A DNA stretch of 62,609 bases from an uncultured Acidobacteriota bacterium (GCA_937867335.1 CALMKX010000128.1:1-62609), one strand, 5' to 3'; positions 44,857 through 54,521 are shown, counted from the stretch's first letter. Notes: generated by a model from the letters alone, not told the origin. Translations and numbers: made by a program.

Positions 44857-47043
44857 CTACGGCAGAATGGGCCGGAAGCCGCTCTCGCTCTCTTCCACCA
44901 GCAGCAAATGAAAGCCTCGCCGGGGCCCCACGCGCACGAAGCCCTCGTAGCCGGTGAAGCTCTCCTCCACCGCGAAGCGCCGGCCGGACTCCGAGAGCGA
45001 GCCGCCGCCTCCGTAGGCGTCCAGGAGGCCGGGAGAGAGCTGGCGCGCCACCAGCAAGGCGCCACCCACATCCCCCGTCTTGATGCGTTCGGCCTTCACC
45101 CGGGCGACATCGTCGATGAAGCGAGATGCGGCCTCGCGGTCGGCGAAGTCCACCCGGCGAGCCAGATGCAGCAGCTTGCCGGTGCCGTCGAAGGTGGCAA
45201 AGTCGAAGCCGGAGCCGGCGAGTTCGGCGTACAGCCGGGCCGAGCGCACGTCGGCCAGCCACTCCACCAGGTATTTCCACTTCGCGGCACGGTCTCGCTC
45301 GCGAAAGAAGGCGCCACCGTCGCTGAGAAGCCAGCCCAGCAGCCGATAGGCCGGGGCCTTCTCGAGAGCGAGCGGCGAGGTTTCGCGCGCTCCTCGATGC
45401 GCGGAAGAGCTCGGCTGCGGCACGAGAACCGGATCCGCCGCTGCGCCAGTGCCCGTGCCTCGCTGCGTCAGAACTTCGAAGCCCGGGAACAGCCGCCGGT
45501 AGGAAAGGCTCAAGGGCCGCTCCTGGGCCTCGAGCACCCGCGCCTTGAGGGGCAAGGCGGCCACCAGCTCGGGCCAGGGGCGGTCGAGAGGTAGTCCCTG
45601 CCAATCGCCGCCGAAGAGTCGCAGCGGGCTCCGGCCCCCGGCGAGGAGCACGCGCCCCCAGGAAGTCCCCGTGGCGAGCTCCAGAAAACCGGCGAAGCCC
45701 TCCTGGCAAAGCCTGCGGGCCAAGGCCTCGAGGTTGACGAAGCTCGAGTCCAGATCGCCGTGACGCACGATGGGAACGTTGAGCCAGGAGGCGAGCACCC
45801 GCACTCCGGGGGCCCCCAACTCATTCGGGGCGGCATGGAGGGTAGCCTCGGCCCGCTCCGGGAGGAGCTCGAGAACGCGGTCCCCGGCAAGGCCGGTGCG
45901 CTCATCGAGGGCGGCCCAGACCACCCCATCGGCCAGCAGCACCCAGGCAGAGCCCAGCCGGGCCGCTCCGGAGAAGGGCTCGGCGTGAAGCGGTACTTCG
46001 AGGAGGCGCTCGAGCAGGCCCGCCACCGGCTGAGGGCCGAGCGGTCGAGCCGGCCAGGTGTGGAGTACCTGAGCGAGCGCAGCGGGCGGCTCGGCGACGA
46101 GGCCCTCGAGCCAGCCCTGGCCGGGAGCTGGAGCCAGCTCCGAACCAGCGGCCTCTGGGCGCTGGGGTTCGTTCGCGGCCACGGCCGCCGCCAGCGCCCG
46201 GGCCATCTCCGCCGCCGAACCGAAGCGGCGGGCGCGGTCCTTGGCCAGGGCTCGGTGCACCACCGCAGCCACTTTGGACGAAAGTCCAGGTACCAGCTGT
46301 TCGAGGCGACGGGGCTCGGCGCTCAGCACCTTATGAGCGACCTCGAGGTAACCCTGTCCTTCGAAAGGCAGCTCGCCCGAAAGAGCCTGATAGAGCACCA
46401 CAGCTGCCGAGAAGAGGTCCGAGCGGGCATCCACCTGCTCGCCCCGCAGCTGCTCGGGCGAGGCGAAGAGAGGCGTGGCGAAGACCTCCCCGGCGCGCGT
46501 CTTGACCAGCTCGCCTTCCTGGAGCCGGGCGATGCCGAAGTCCGTGACCTTGAGTCGGCCGTCGGTCAACAGCACCAGATTCGCGGGCTTGATGTCCCGG
46601 TGCACGATGCCCCGGGCATGGGCGGCTTCGAGCGCCGCGAGCAGCTGGCCGGCGAGCTCGTTCGCCTCCGCCGGCGCCAGCGGAGCCCGCTTGCTGAGCA
46701 CCTCCTCGAGGGTCGAGCCTTCGAGCCACTCCATCACGATATAGGGCTGCCCGCCTTCCTCCCCGACGTGGTGGATCACCGTGACATTGCTGTGCGACAG
46801 GGCCGCCCCGGCCCGGGCCTCCTGGAGAAAGCGCAGGCGGTTCTCCCGGGCGCGGGCGGCGTCCCGACTCTCGAGCACCTCCCGGTGCAACACCTTGATC
46901 GCCACCGGGCGGTCCAGAGCGGGGTCGAGGGCGCGGTAGACCACTCCCATGGCGCCTTCGCCCACGCGGGAGAGGATGCGGAACGGGAAGCTCGGCGTCG
47001 GGGCAGCAGGGGGGAAGCTCATCGTCCAGGGCTTGGATGCCAA
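44857..47043 (-). CDS. Serine/threonine protein kinase with an unidentified C-terminal region
   Basis: A 728-residue protein. Residues 20-280 are a Hanks-type kinase: glycine loop VGEGAMGVVYRA, Lys in VAIKVLH, catalytic HRDIKPANL (about residues 147-155), DFG in VTDFGIARL, and SPEQLRGE in the activation segment. The remaining about 430 residues have no transmembrane segment, PASTA or WD repeat, and I cannot assign them. I use TTG 47043 because GGAG lies seven bases upstream; ATG 47022 has none. It is divergent from the first Cys-rich gene. The substrate is unknown. Confidence 0.85.
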   Translation of the reverse strand: MASKPWTMSFPPAAPTPSFPFRILSRVGEGAMGVVYRALDPALDRPVAIKVLHREVLESRDAARARENRLRFLQEARAGAALSHSNVTVIHHVGEEGGQPYIVMEWLEGSTLEEVLSKRAPLAPAEANELAGQLLAALEAAHARGIVHRDIKPANLVLLTDGRLKVTDFGIARLQEGELVKTRAGEVFATPLFASPEQLRGEQVDARSDLFSAAVVLYQALSGELPFEGQGYLEVAHKVLSAEPRRLEQLVPGLSSKVAAVVHRALAKDRARRFGSAAEMARALAAAVAANEPQRPEAAGSELAPAPGQGWLEGLVAEPPAALAQVLHTWPARPLGPQPVAGLLERLLEVPLHAEPFSGAARLGSAWVLLADGVVWAALDERTGLAGDRVLELLPERAEATLHAAPNELGAPGVRVLASWLNVPIVRHGDLDSSFVNLEALARRLCQEGFAGFLELATGTSWGRVLLAGGRSPLRLFGGDWQGLPLDRPWPELVAALPLKARVLEAQERPLSLSYRRLFPGFEVLTQRGTGTGAAADPVLVPQPSSSAHRGARETSPLALEKAPAYRLLGWLLSDGGAFFRERDRAAKWKYLVEWLADVRSARLYAELAGSGFDFATFDGTGKLLHLARRVDFADREAASRFIDDVARVKAERIKTGDVGGALLVARQLSPGLLDAYGGGGSLSESGRRFAVEESFTGYEGFVRVGPRRGFHLLLVEESESGFRPILP

Positions 47044-47213
47044 GAAGGGGCTCCAGGTTTCAGGGCTCCTGAGCTTCTACGGCGCCGGCCCGGGCGCGGT
47101 TCAACATCGCGTCCCTTCCCCGGCCTTCCGCGGCACCCCTAGGGAGGCAGTACAAGCTCGGAACCGTCTCGGTCCGCCCGCTCGGGGCGACCGCTCTCAC
47201 AGAGGAGATCTCC

Positions 47214-47543
47214 ATGAACAAGCTTCTGCCGGTCCTCGCCCTCGCCTTCCTCGCATCGGTCTCAGCCTTCGCAGAGAGCTTCGTGCCAGCCTCCTGCGAG
47301 GCGCGCCAGTCGCCCGTGGCCGCCCGGGAAATCTCCAGCCCTCTCGACCTCTCTCCGGCCACGCAGTGGCAGCCCAGGCTGGCCGATCCCGGCTGCTACA
47401 CCACCTGCATCCGCAACCGCGCTTGCCGCGCCAACTACAACGCCTGCGTGGCCGCCTGCCCGTCCGGCGACACCGCATGCAGTGACGCCTGTACCGCCGA
47501 GTACGTGGACTGTCTCGACGTCTGCCGGGAACTCTGCCAGTAG
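47214..47543 (+). CDS. Secreted cysteine-rich protein 1 (helical-hairpin ladder family)
   Basis: A 109-residue precursor. The Sec signal is KLLPVLALAFLASVSAFA, with cleavage likely after AFA. A linker of about 40 residues, including one Cys, precedes a core with ten cysteines at spacings 3-5-6-3-6-3-6-3-3. The core is Ala/Asp/Tyr-rich and should be helical, with PSGDTA as the probable turn. AGAGGAG precedes the ATG. It is divergent from the kinase gene and has a terminator-type hairpin after its stop. It differs from the other members in its first spacing and in an extra C-terminal Cys. No function is known. Confidence 0.8.
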   Translation: MNKLLPVLALAFLASVSAFAESFVPASCEARQSPVAAREISSPLDLSPATQWQPRLADPGCYTTCIRNRACRANYNACVAACPSGDTACSDACTAEYVDCLDVCRELCQ

Positions 47544-47553
47544 CCCTTCCACT

Positions 47554-47578
47554 GCCCGCCTCCCGGTCGGAGGCGGGC
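47554..47578. terminator. Terminator-type hairpin between convergent genes
   Basis: GCCCGCCTCC (47554-47563) and GGAGGCGGGC (47569-47578) form a perfect 10-bp stem with a five-base loop, just after Cys-rich gene 1 and just before the end of the PQQ-type dehydrogenase gene. No real T-run follows in either direction, so it may be a Rho-aided or RNA-stabilising hairpin rather than a classical intrinsic terminator. Confidence 0.55.
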
Positions 47579-47586
47579 CTTCGCCC

Positions 47587-49116
47587 TCACGGGCAGGTGG
47601 CGAAGGCCTGGGTGTCCTGCACGGGCCGAAAGGCCTGACCCAGCGGGCTCGAGTACGTCTGATCGGCCCCGGCCTCGACGTCCACCACGTGCAGGCTCAC
47701 CTCGACGTCGGTCAGCCCCGCCACGAACACCCAGTAGCGGTCGAAAGGCGGCGCGCAGGCGTCGATCACCTTGACGAAAAGCTCCGGATTGTTCGGGCTG
47801 AAAAAGGTGAAGTAGCCCGCATCGCTCGTGAGCGGCACCGCCGTGCCCTGGCCGCTCGCTCCGCCCTCCGTGCGCCAACTCGCCTCCACCAGGAAGCGCC
47901 CGCCCAGGAGGCAGAGGGTGTTGGGGCCGGCGGTGCAGTGGGTGGGCAGCGGCGCCGCCACGCGATAGACCCGGTTGCCGGCCGCCAGGTAGAGCTCGCC
48001 CGCGGCGTCCTCGCCGAAGGTGGTGAGCTCGGCCGGCGCCGCCGACAGCAGCTCCCTTACCCAGGCGCCTCCGTTCTGTCGGGCTGCCCACACCTCGCCG
48101 GTGCAGTAGTCGCCGAAGAGGTAGGCCCCAGCGAGGGCCGGCAGCCGGCTTCCGCGGTAGACGTAGCCGCCGGTCACCGCACAGCGGCCACTCTGGTGGC
48201 CGTAGGTGAGGATCGGCGAGTTGTAGCCCGAGGAGCCGCAGGCGGGCACGGGAAATCCGCAGCCGGCCGCGGAGCCGAGGCAGAGGTCTCCTTCGAGCAG
48301 CTTCCAGCCGTAGTTCTCGCCTCCGGCGCTGCCCGCCGGCTGCCGATCGATCTCCTCCTGGCTGTTCTGGCCCACATCGCCCAGGTAGAGGTCGCCGCTC
48401 TGGCGGTCGAAGGAGAAACGCCAGGGGTTGCGCAGGCCCTTGGCCCAGATCTCGTCGAGGGGCGCTCCAGCGCCTCGGAAGGGGTTGGTGGCCGGGATGC
48501 CATGGTACGGCGGTGCATCCGGGCTCTGGTCCACGTCCAGGCGGAGCAGCTTGCCCAGCAGGCTGGAGTCGTCCTGGGCGCGGCATTGAGGGTCGAAGCC
48601 GGAGCCGCCGTCGCCCATACCGACGTAGAGGTAACCGTCCGGACCGAACTGGAGCTGGCCACCGTTGTGGTTGGCGAACGGCTGGGGGATGCGCAGCAGC
48701 ACCTTCTCGCTGGTGGCCAGAGCCCGGTTGGCATCTGCAGGCGACACGGAAAAACGGGAGATCACGGTTTCTCCCCCCGCGCCGGTGTAGTCCGCGAAGA
48801 AGAAGCCGTTCTGCGAGTACAGCGGATGGAAGGCCACGGAAAGCAGGCCCTGCTCGCCGCAGCAGCTCACCCGGTCTTCGATGTCGAGGAAAGGCTCCGA
48901 GCGCAGCAGTCCGCGCTCGAGAATCACCACCCTGCCGCCCTGGAGGGTAACGAAGAGCCGGTCGTCTCCGGCATGGGTGATGGCCACCGGGCGGCTCAGC
49001 TCAGGGCCCACCGGCTGCAGTTGGACCGCGGGTAGTTGAGCAGCGACTCTGGTCGCGGTAACCAGCGGCAGGGCCAAGCAGAAGGTCGCAAGCGAAGCGC
49101 GGGAGAGGCGGCTCAT
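47587..49116 (-). CDS. PQQ-dependent sugar dehydrogenase (glucose/sorbosone dehydrogenase family), secreted
   Basis: A 509-residue secreted protein. A signal peptide (RASLATFCLALPLVTATRVA, cleavage near AAQ) precedes a six-bladed propeller of the glucose/sorbosone dehydrogenase family: GDDRLFVTLQGGRVVI, GLLSVAFHPLY, NHNGGQLQFGPDGYLYVG and GDGGSGFDP (PQQ/calcium-site region), LRNPWRFSFD. The last about 130 residues (SDAGYFTFFSPNNPELFVKV; YWVFVAGLTDVEV) form a separate module that I associate with secreted proteins of Acidobacteriota, from memory. Cofactor and substrate are inferred from the family. It lies between two Cys-rich genes on the opposite strand. Confidence 0.88.
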   Translation of the reverse strand: MSRLSRASLATFCLALPLVTATRVAAQLPAVQLQPVGPELSRPVAITHAGDDRLFVTLQGGRVVILERGLLRSEPFLDIEDRVSCCGEQGLLSVAFHPLYSQNGFFFADYTGAGGETVISRFSVSPADANRALATSEKVLLRIPQPFANHNGGQLQFGPDGYLYVGMGDGGSGFDPQCRAQDDSSLLGKLLRLDVDQSPDAPPYHGIPATNPFRGAGAPLDEIWAKGLRNPWRFSFDRQSGDLYLGDVGQNSQEEIDRQPAGSAGGENYGWKLLEGDLCLGSAAGCGFPVPACGSSGYNSPILTYGHQSGRCAVTGGYVYRGSRLPALAGAYLFGDYCTGEVWAARQNGGAWVRELLSAAPAELTTFGEDAAGELYLAAGNRVYRVAAPLPTHCTAGPNTLCLLGGRFLVEASWRTEGGASGQGTAVPLTSDAGYFTFFSPNNPELFVKVIDACAPPFDRYWVFVAGLTDVEVSLHVVDVEAGADQTYSSPLGQAFRPVQDTQAFATCP

Positions 49117-49231
49117 GGCGGCCTCAGCATACCCGCAGGCGCGCTCATCCAGGGCGCGAGGAGCTTCGTAGCTTCGACGCAGTCAGCTGACTTCCCCAGA
49201 CAAGGACTCAACCAACAAGGAGAACCGATCC

Positions 49232-49537
49232 ATGAGCCGAATTCTCAGTGTCTTCGCCGCCCTGCTGGTGGTCGCCGCCCTCGCGGTTCCGGCTGGCGCC
49301 GAGCCCGCCCCCACTCCCACGCTCGCGCCGAGCTCCGGCCCGGCCGCCAGCCTGACCGTAGCCCTCGAAGCCGACCCGCTCTTGGTGGCCCTGCTGCCGA
49401 TCAACGGCGCCTGCATCCGCGGCTGCCGCGCCTCCCTGCGGGTATGCCTGTTCGACTGCGGCCAGTCCCCCGGCTGCAGCGACTCCTGCAACGAGCAGTA
49501 CCAGTTCTGCGCGGCGGACTGCAGCGCCACTCCGTAG
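49232..49537 (+). CDS. Secreted cysteine-rich protein 2 (canonical eight-Cys ladder)
   Basis: A 101-residue precursor with signal SRILSVFAALLVVAALAVPA, cleaved after AGA. An Ala/Pro/Thr linker runs to about residue 60, then a core of eight cysteines with spacings 3-6-3-5-3-6-3. The pattern is symmetrical about GQSPG, the turn. CX3C pairs 11 residues apart lie on one helix face, so a hairpin with four cross-strand disulfides is possible. AAGGAG precedes the ATG by nine bases. It is the cleanest member of the family. Confidence 0.8.
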   Translation: MSRILSVFAALLVVAALAVPAGAEPAPTPTLAPSSGPAASLTVALEADPLLVALLPINGACIRGCRASLRVCLFDCGQSPGCSDSCNEQYQFCAADCSATP

Positions 49538-49681
49538 TTTCCGCTCGTGCGGGGCGGCTCGCCGCCGCTCCGCCTCTTGCTTCGGTGTGCCCCGGCGCTC
49601 TGCGCAGCCTCCTCTCGCCAGTCCGGAAGCAGGTTCTCGCCTCCATCCTTGGCCCACTATCTGGCCTTACAGACAAAGCCA

Positions 49682-49710
49682 TTGAACCAAGAATTGTACT
49701 AGCGTAGTAT
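49682..49710 (+). promoter_or_regulatory. Candidate sigma-70-type promoter of Cys-rich gene 3
   Basis: TTGAAC (49682-49687), a 17-base spacer and TAGTAT (49705-49710), 50 bases before the ATG. Each box matches consensus at four of six positions. The same arrangement occurs at the matching place before gene 4 (TTGCAA-N17-TAACAT), inside a block that is otherwise only partly conserved. The preserved 17-base spacing supports function. Confidence 0.55.
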
Positions 49711-49760
49711 TCGGAGTCGAGGCTCGACTCTCACCCACCCTCGTTTCAAGGAGGTCTGTC

Positions 49761-50066
49761 ATGAAGAGAACCGTACTGGCTTCGATCCTGGCGCTGTGCT
49801 TCGCCACTGTCGCTGCCGCAGGAGTCCCCACGGCCCAGCCGGCAACGACCGCTCCGGCCGACTCGCTCGACCTCAGCGCCCTGGAAACGCCTGCGCCCGA
49901 CGCTTCGCTGCTCACCCCGGCCCCAGTAGTTGTCAGCTGCCTCAGCCAGTGCGCGGCCGTTCGCACGGCCTGCGTCGCGGCCTGTGGCACCGATGTCAAC
50001 TGCAAGGATCGCTGCCTCCTCCAGTACGAGGGCTGCACCTGCAACGCCTGTCACTTCTGCCGCTAG
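49761..50066 (+). CDS. Secreted cysteine-rich protein 3
   Basis: A 101-residue precursor with signal MKRTVLASILALCFATVAAA. A Thr/Ala/Pro-rich linker of about 37 residues follows, then ten cysteines with spacings 3-6-3-5-3-6-1-2-2. The turn is GTDVN. The final CTCNACHFC replaces the last CX3C of gene 2's core with a CxCxxCxxC end that could bind a metal or form extra disulfides. A perfect AAGGAGG is six bases before the ATG. It is nearly identical in layout to gene 4, including the signal and the C-terminus, so the two are recent duplicates. Confidence 0.82.
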   Translation: MKRTVLASILALCFATVAAAGVPTAQPATTAPADSLDLSALETPAPDASLLTPAPVVVSCLSQCAAVRTACVAACGTDVNCKDRCLLQYEGCTCNACHFCR

Positions 50067-50079
50067 CCCACAGCCCCAG

Positions 50080-50113
50080 ACCGTCGGGCCGACCCTGTAC
50101 TCGGCCCGACGGT
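50080..50113 (+). terminator. Strong hairpin after Cys-rich gene 3
   Basis: CCGTCGGGCCGA (50081-50092) and TCGGCCCGACGG (50101-50112) pair perfectly, with one further A-T pair outside, around an eight-base loop. It starts 14 bases after the stop codon. No T-run follows, so it is a terminator-like or 3'-end-protecting hairpin. Confidence 0.55.
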
Positions 50114-50254
50114 AAGGCCCTTGGCCTCAACCCGCCCCCGCTGAGAGCGGTGAGCTCTTCCAGGCTGACCGCACCAAGACTCCAACGCCCAACAGGGGGA
50201 AGGCTTGGTGGCTTGCAAGCCAAGACCGCCTATTGAATCTTACAGACAGAGGCA

Positions 50255-50283
50255 TTGCAATAAGAGATTCATGATCGTAACAT
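50255..50283 (+). promoter_or_regulatory. Candidate sigma-70-type promoter of Cys-rich gene 4
   Basis: TTGCAA (50255-50260), a 17-base spacer and TAACAT (50278-50283), 51 bases before the ATG. It lies in the same place and with the same spacing as the promoter candidate of gene 3. The upstream block TTACAGACA-AG-CATTG is shared by both copies. Confidence 0.55.
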
Positions 50284-50334
50284 TCGAGGTCGACATGCGC
50301 TTCCCCACTCAACCACCGTCCTAGGAGACCTGCC

Positions 50335-50673
50335 ATGAAGCGAACCGTCTTGGCTTCGATTTTCTTGCTGTGCCTGGCCACTCTCGCGACTGCGGAAGCC
50401 CCGACTGCCCAACCGGCACCGAATCATCCCACCACCCATCCCTGCGTCGCCGCTCCGGCTGACGCGCTCGACTTCACCGTCTTGGAGGTCTCGCAGGCTG
50501 AGGCGTCCATCGTCACTCCCGCTCCCACACTCCTGGCCACGGGTTGCATCGGAAACTGCTTGACGGCCCTGAGGAACTGCCGTGCCGCCTGCGGCACCGA
50601 TGTCAACTGCCTGGACCGCTGCGACGGCGCCTACGAGGGCTGCACCTGCAACGTCTGCCACTTCTGCAAGTAG
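50335..50673 (+). CDS. Secreted cysteine-rich protein 4
   Basis: A 112-residue precursor. Its signal, MKRTVLASIFLLCLATLATA, matches gene 3 over the first nine residues. The linker is longer, His/Pro/Thr-rich and contains one extra Cys (HPCVAAP). The core has the same spacings as gene 3 (3-6-3-5-3-6-1-2-2), the same GTDVN turn and the same end (CTCNVCHFC). TAGGAG precedes the ATG. The intervening loop residues have diverged much more than the cysteines, which points to selection on the fold. Confidence 0.82.
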   Translation: MKRTVLASIFLLCLATLATAEAPTAQPAPNHPTTHPCVAAPADALDFTVLEVSQAEASIVTPAPTLLATGCIGNCLTALRNCRAACGTDVNCLDRCDGAYEGCTCNVCHFCK

Positions 50674-50676
50674 AGC

Positions 50677-50691
50677 CCGTGCTCGGCACGG
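50677..50691 (+). promoter_or_regulatory. Short hairpin between Cys-rich genes 4 and 5
   Basis: CCGTGC-TCG-GCACGG forms a 6-bp stem with a three-base loop in the 40-base gap between the two genes, nine bases before the AGGAGG of gene 5. It could weaken read-through or protect the upstream message end. It is short, so this is tentative. Confidence 0.35.
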
Positions 50692-50713
50692 CTCTCGCCG
50701 AGGAGGAATCTCG

Positions 50714-51007
50714 ATGAAGAACGTCCGTCTTTTCGCTCTTACCGCCCTGGCCGTGGCCTGGCTCGCGAGCCCCGTCTGGGCTGAAGGGGCCGCGATTGCC
50801 GCGGCCGACCCGGCTAACGTGGCAGGAGTGCCTGCTCCAGCGATCGCTCAGCTGGTCGCCCCCGAGCCGCAGCAGGTTTCCACCGGGCTCTGCGACGCCC
50901 GCTTCAACCGCTGTGTCTACTGGTGCCAGGGAGATCAGTGGTGCATCTGGGGCTGCGAGGACGAGTGGATCGCCTGCCTTTGCAGCAACGATCCCAGCTA
51001 CTGCTGA
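50714..51007 (+). CDS. Secreted cysteine-rich protein 5
   Basis: A 97-residue precursor with signal NVRLFALTALAVAWLASPVWA. An Ala/Pro/Glu linker of about 30 residues precedes eight cysteines with spacings 6-3-5-3-6-1-6. The first CX3C half is missing, but the shared 6-3-5-3-6 core and a CxC like genes 3 and 4 are kept. It is Trp-rich (five Trp in the mature part), unlike the others. AGGAGG is eight bases before ATG 50714; the open frame upstream is a read-through. It probably shares a transcript with gene 4. Confidence 0.8.
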   Translation: MKNVRLFALTALAVAWLASPVWAEGAAIAAADPANVAGVPAPAIAQLVAPEPQQVSTGLCDARFNRCVYWCQGDQWCIWGCEDEWIACLCSNDPSYC

Positions 51008-51027
51008 GACCCAGGTCGATCGAGGCT

Positions 51028-51056
51028 CGGGGGAGACGGCAAGCTCGCCTCCCCCG
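51028..51056. terminator. Terminator-type hairpin between Cys-rich gene 5 and sdhB
   Basis: CGGGGGAG (51028-51035) and CTCCCCCG (51049-51056) pair over 8 bp with a 13-base loop that can pair further (CG/CG). It lies between convergent genes and may serve both directions. No T-run is present. Confidence 0.5.
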
Positions 51057-51070
51057 CTGCTCCGGCTCCC

Positions 51071-51852
51071 CTATCCAGGACCGCTCGCCCGCTTCTTCTC
51101 CGGCCCCCTGTCCAGGAATAGCTGGGCCTTCAGATAGTCCCGGTTCATTCGGCTGATCCAGTGGCTGGAAACCTGCTTCGGGCAGACCGCCTCGCACTCC
51201 CGGAAGTTCGAGCAGGAGCCGAAGCCTTCCTGCTCCATCCGCTCCACCATCGCCACCACCCGCTGGTAGCGCTCCGGCTGCCCCTGGGGCAGGAGCCCGA
51301 GGTGAGCCAGCTTGGCGGCGGTGAAGAGATGAGCCGCTCCATTCGGGCACTGCGCCACGCAGGCGCCGCAGCCGATGCACTCCGCGGCGTCCATGGCCAG
51401 CTCGGCCACGTCCTTGCCCACCGGCAGCGAGTTCGCCTCGGGAGCGTTGCCGGTCGAAGCCGAGATGAAGCCCCCCGCCTGGATGATGCGATCGAAAGCG
51501 CCGCGGTCCACCACCAGGTCCTGGACTACCGGGAAGCCCTTGGCCCGCCAGGGCTCGATGGTGAGGGAGTCGCCGTCTTTGAAGTGGCGCATGTGGAGCT
51601 GGCAGGTGGCCGTGGCCGGCAGCGGGCCGTGAGCGATACCGTCCACCACCACCCCGCAGGAGCCGCAGATCCCCTCCCGGCAGTCGTGCTCGAACTCGAT
51701 TGGCCGCTCCCCTTGGTGGATCAGCCGCTCGTTCACCACGTCCAGCATCTCGAGGAACGACATATCCGGGTTGATGTCCGGCGCGTCGTAGCGCACCAGC
51801 CGGCCCTCGGCCTCGCCCCTGGCCTGGCGCCAGATGTAGAGGGTGAGGTTCA

Positions 51853-51853
<1 letters not shown>
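51071..51853 (-). CDS. sdhB: Succinate dehydrogenase/fumarate reductase iron-sulfur subunit
   Basis: A 260-residue electron-transfer subunit of complex II. The N-terminal plant-type ferredoxin domain has [10 protein letters not shown] and a later Cys (ATCQLHM) for the [2Fe-2S] cluster (about residues 58-86). The C-terminal domain has [14 protein letters not shown] and CEAVCPKQV for the [4Fe-4S] and [3Fe-4S] clusters. It is the longer, b-type style with insertions around [14 protein letters not shown]. Its ATG overlaps the sdhA stop (TAATG). Gene order on the minus strand is sdhC-sdhA-sdhB. Confidence 0.96.
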
Positions 51854-53766
<1,913 letters not shown>

Positions 53767-53775
53767 GGCGCCTCC

Positions 53776-54486
53776 CTACTTGACGACACCGCAGAGCACG
53801 GCGATGGGAAAGGAGAGGTTGCCCGCGGTGACCACGAAGGCGACCAGCAGGGCGGCTCGCCGCCACAGGGCGTCCGAGCTCGCGGTACCGAGGCCGAGGC
53901 TGCGGCCGGCGCTCCAGATGCCGTGGTAGAGGTGGAAGCCGAGGGCCAGGTTGGCTGCCATGTAGGCCAGAGCCACCAGCGGGTGTCCGGCGAAGCCAGC
54001 CACCAGGTTCTCGTAGGCGTGGTAGGCCTCGGTGCCGCCGGGCAGGGTTTCCGGGTGGGTGAAACTCGGATGGACCACGCCCAGGGTCAAGTGCAGCAGG
54101 TGGTAGACCACGAACAGCAGCAGGATCACTCCGCCCCAGCGCATGGTGCGCACGGCGTAGTCTGCCTGGGCGTAGGCGTGACGCTGGTACCGGGTGGCTC
54201 GAGCGCGCTGGGCTTGGCGGGTGAGGAGCCAGGCCGAGCCGATGTGCGCTACCACCGCCGCCAGGAGCACTCCCCGCGCCACCCACAGCAGGCCGCCGTG
54301 GGGGAAGAACGGCTGGCCCAGCTCGCGCAGCCCGGCAGCGTAGTGGTTGAACGCCTCGCGGCCGAGGTACATCTTGAGGTTGCCGGCCATGTGGGCGAGC
54401 ACGAAGCCCACCAGAATCAGGCCACTAACCGCCATCACCGCCTTCTTGCCGAGCGAGGAGCTCAGCACGCTTCGACTCTCTGCCAT
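53776..54486 (-). CDS. sdhC: Succinate dehydrogenase cytochrome b558 subunit
   Basis: A 236-residue membrane anchor with five hydrophobic segments, the single-subunit b558 type of Bacillus, Bacteroidetes and many Acidobacteriota. Conserved haem-ligand His residues are in FVLAHMAGNLKMY, AHIGSAW, VVYHLLHLTLGV and GFHLYHGIW. ATG 54486 (MAESRSVL) is chosen; AAAGGA is upstream, and the open frame before it has no similarity. Two haems and a menaquinone/ubiquinone site are expected from the family. Confidence 0.92.
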   Translation of the reverse strand: MAESRSVLSSSLGKKAVMAVSGLILVGFVLAHMAGNLKMYLGREAFNHYAAGLRELGQPFFPHGGLLWVARGVLLAAVVAHIGSAWLLTRQAQRARATRYQRHAYAQADYAVRTMRWGGVILLLFVVYHLLHLTLGVVHPSFTHPETLPGGTEAYHAYENLVAGFAGHPLVALAYMAANLALGFHLYHGIWSAGRSLGLGTASSDALWRRAALLVAFVVTAGNLSFPIAVLCGVVK

Positions 54487-54521
54487 CCTGCTCAGATCCT
54501 TTCTTTCCCCTCGCCCAGGCC

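Noticed and set aside
47214-51007. Cys-rich genes as RiPP precursors or as plain metallothioneins
   Set aside because: No maturation enzyme or ABC exporter is adjacent, and each precursor has a Sec signal. The regular CX3C/X6 spacing is unlike metallothionein CxC clusters, apart from the C-terminal ends of genes 3 and 4.
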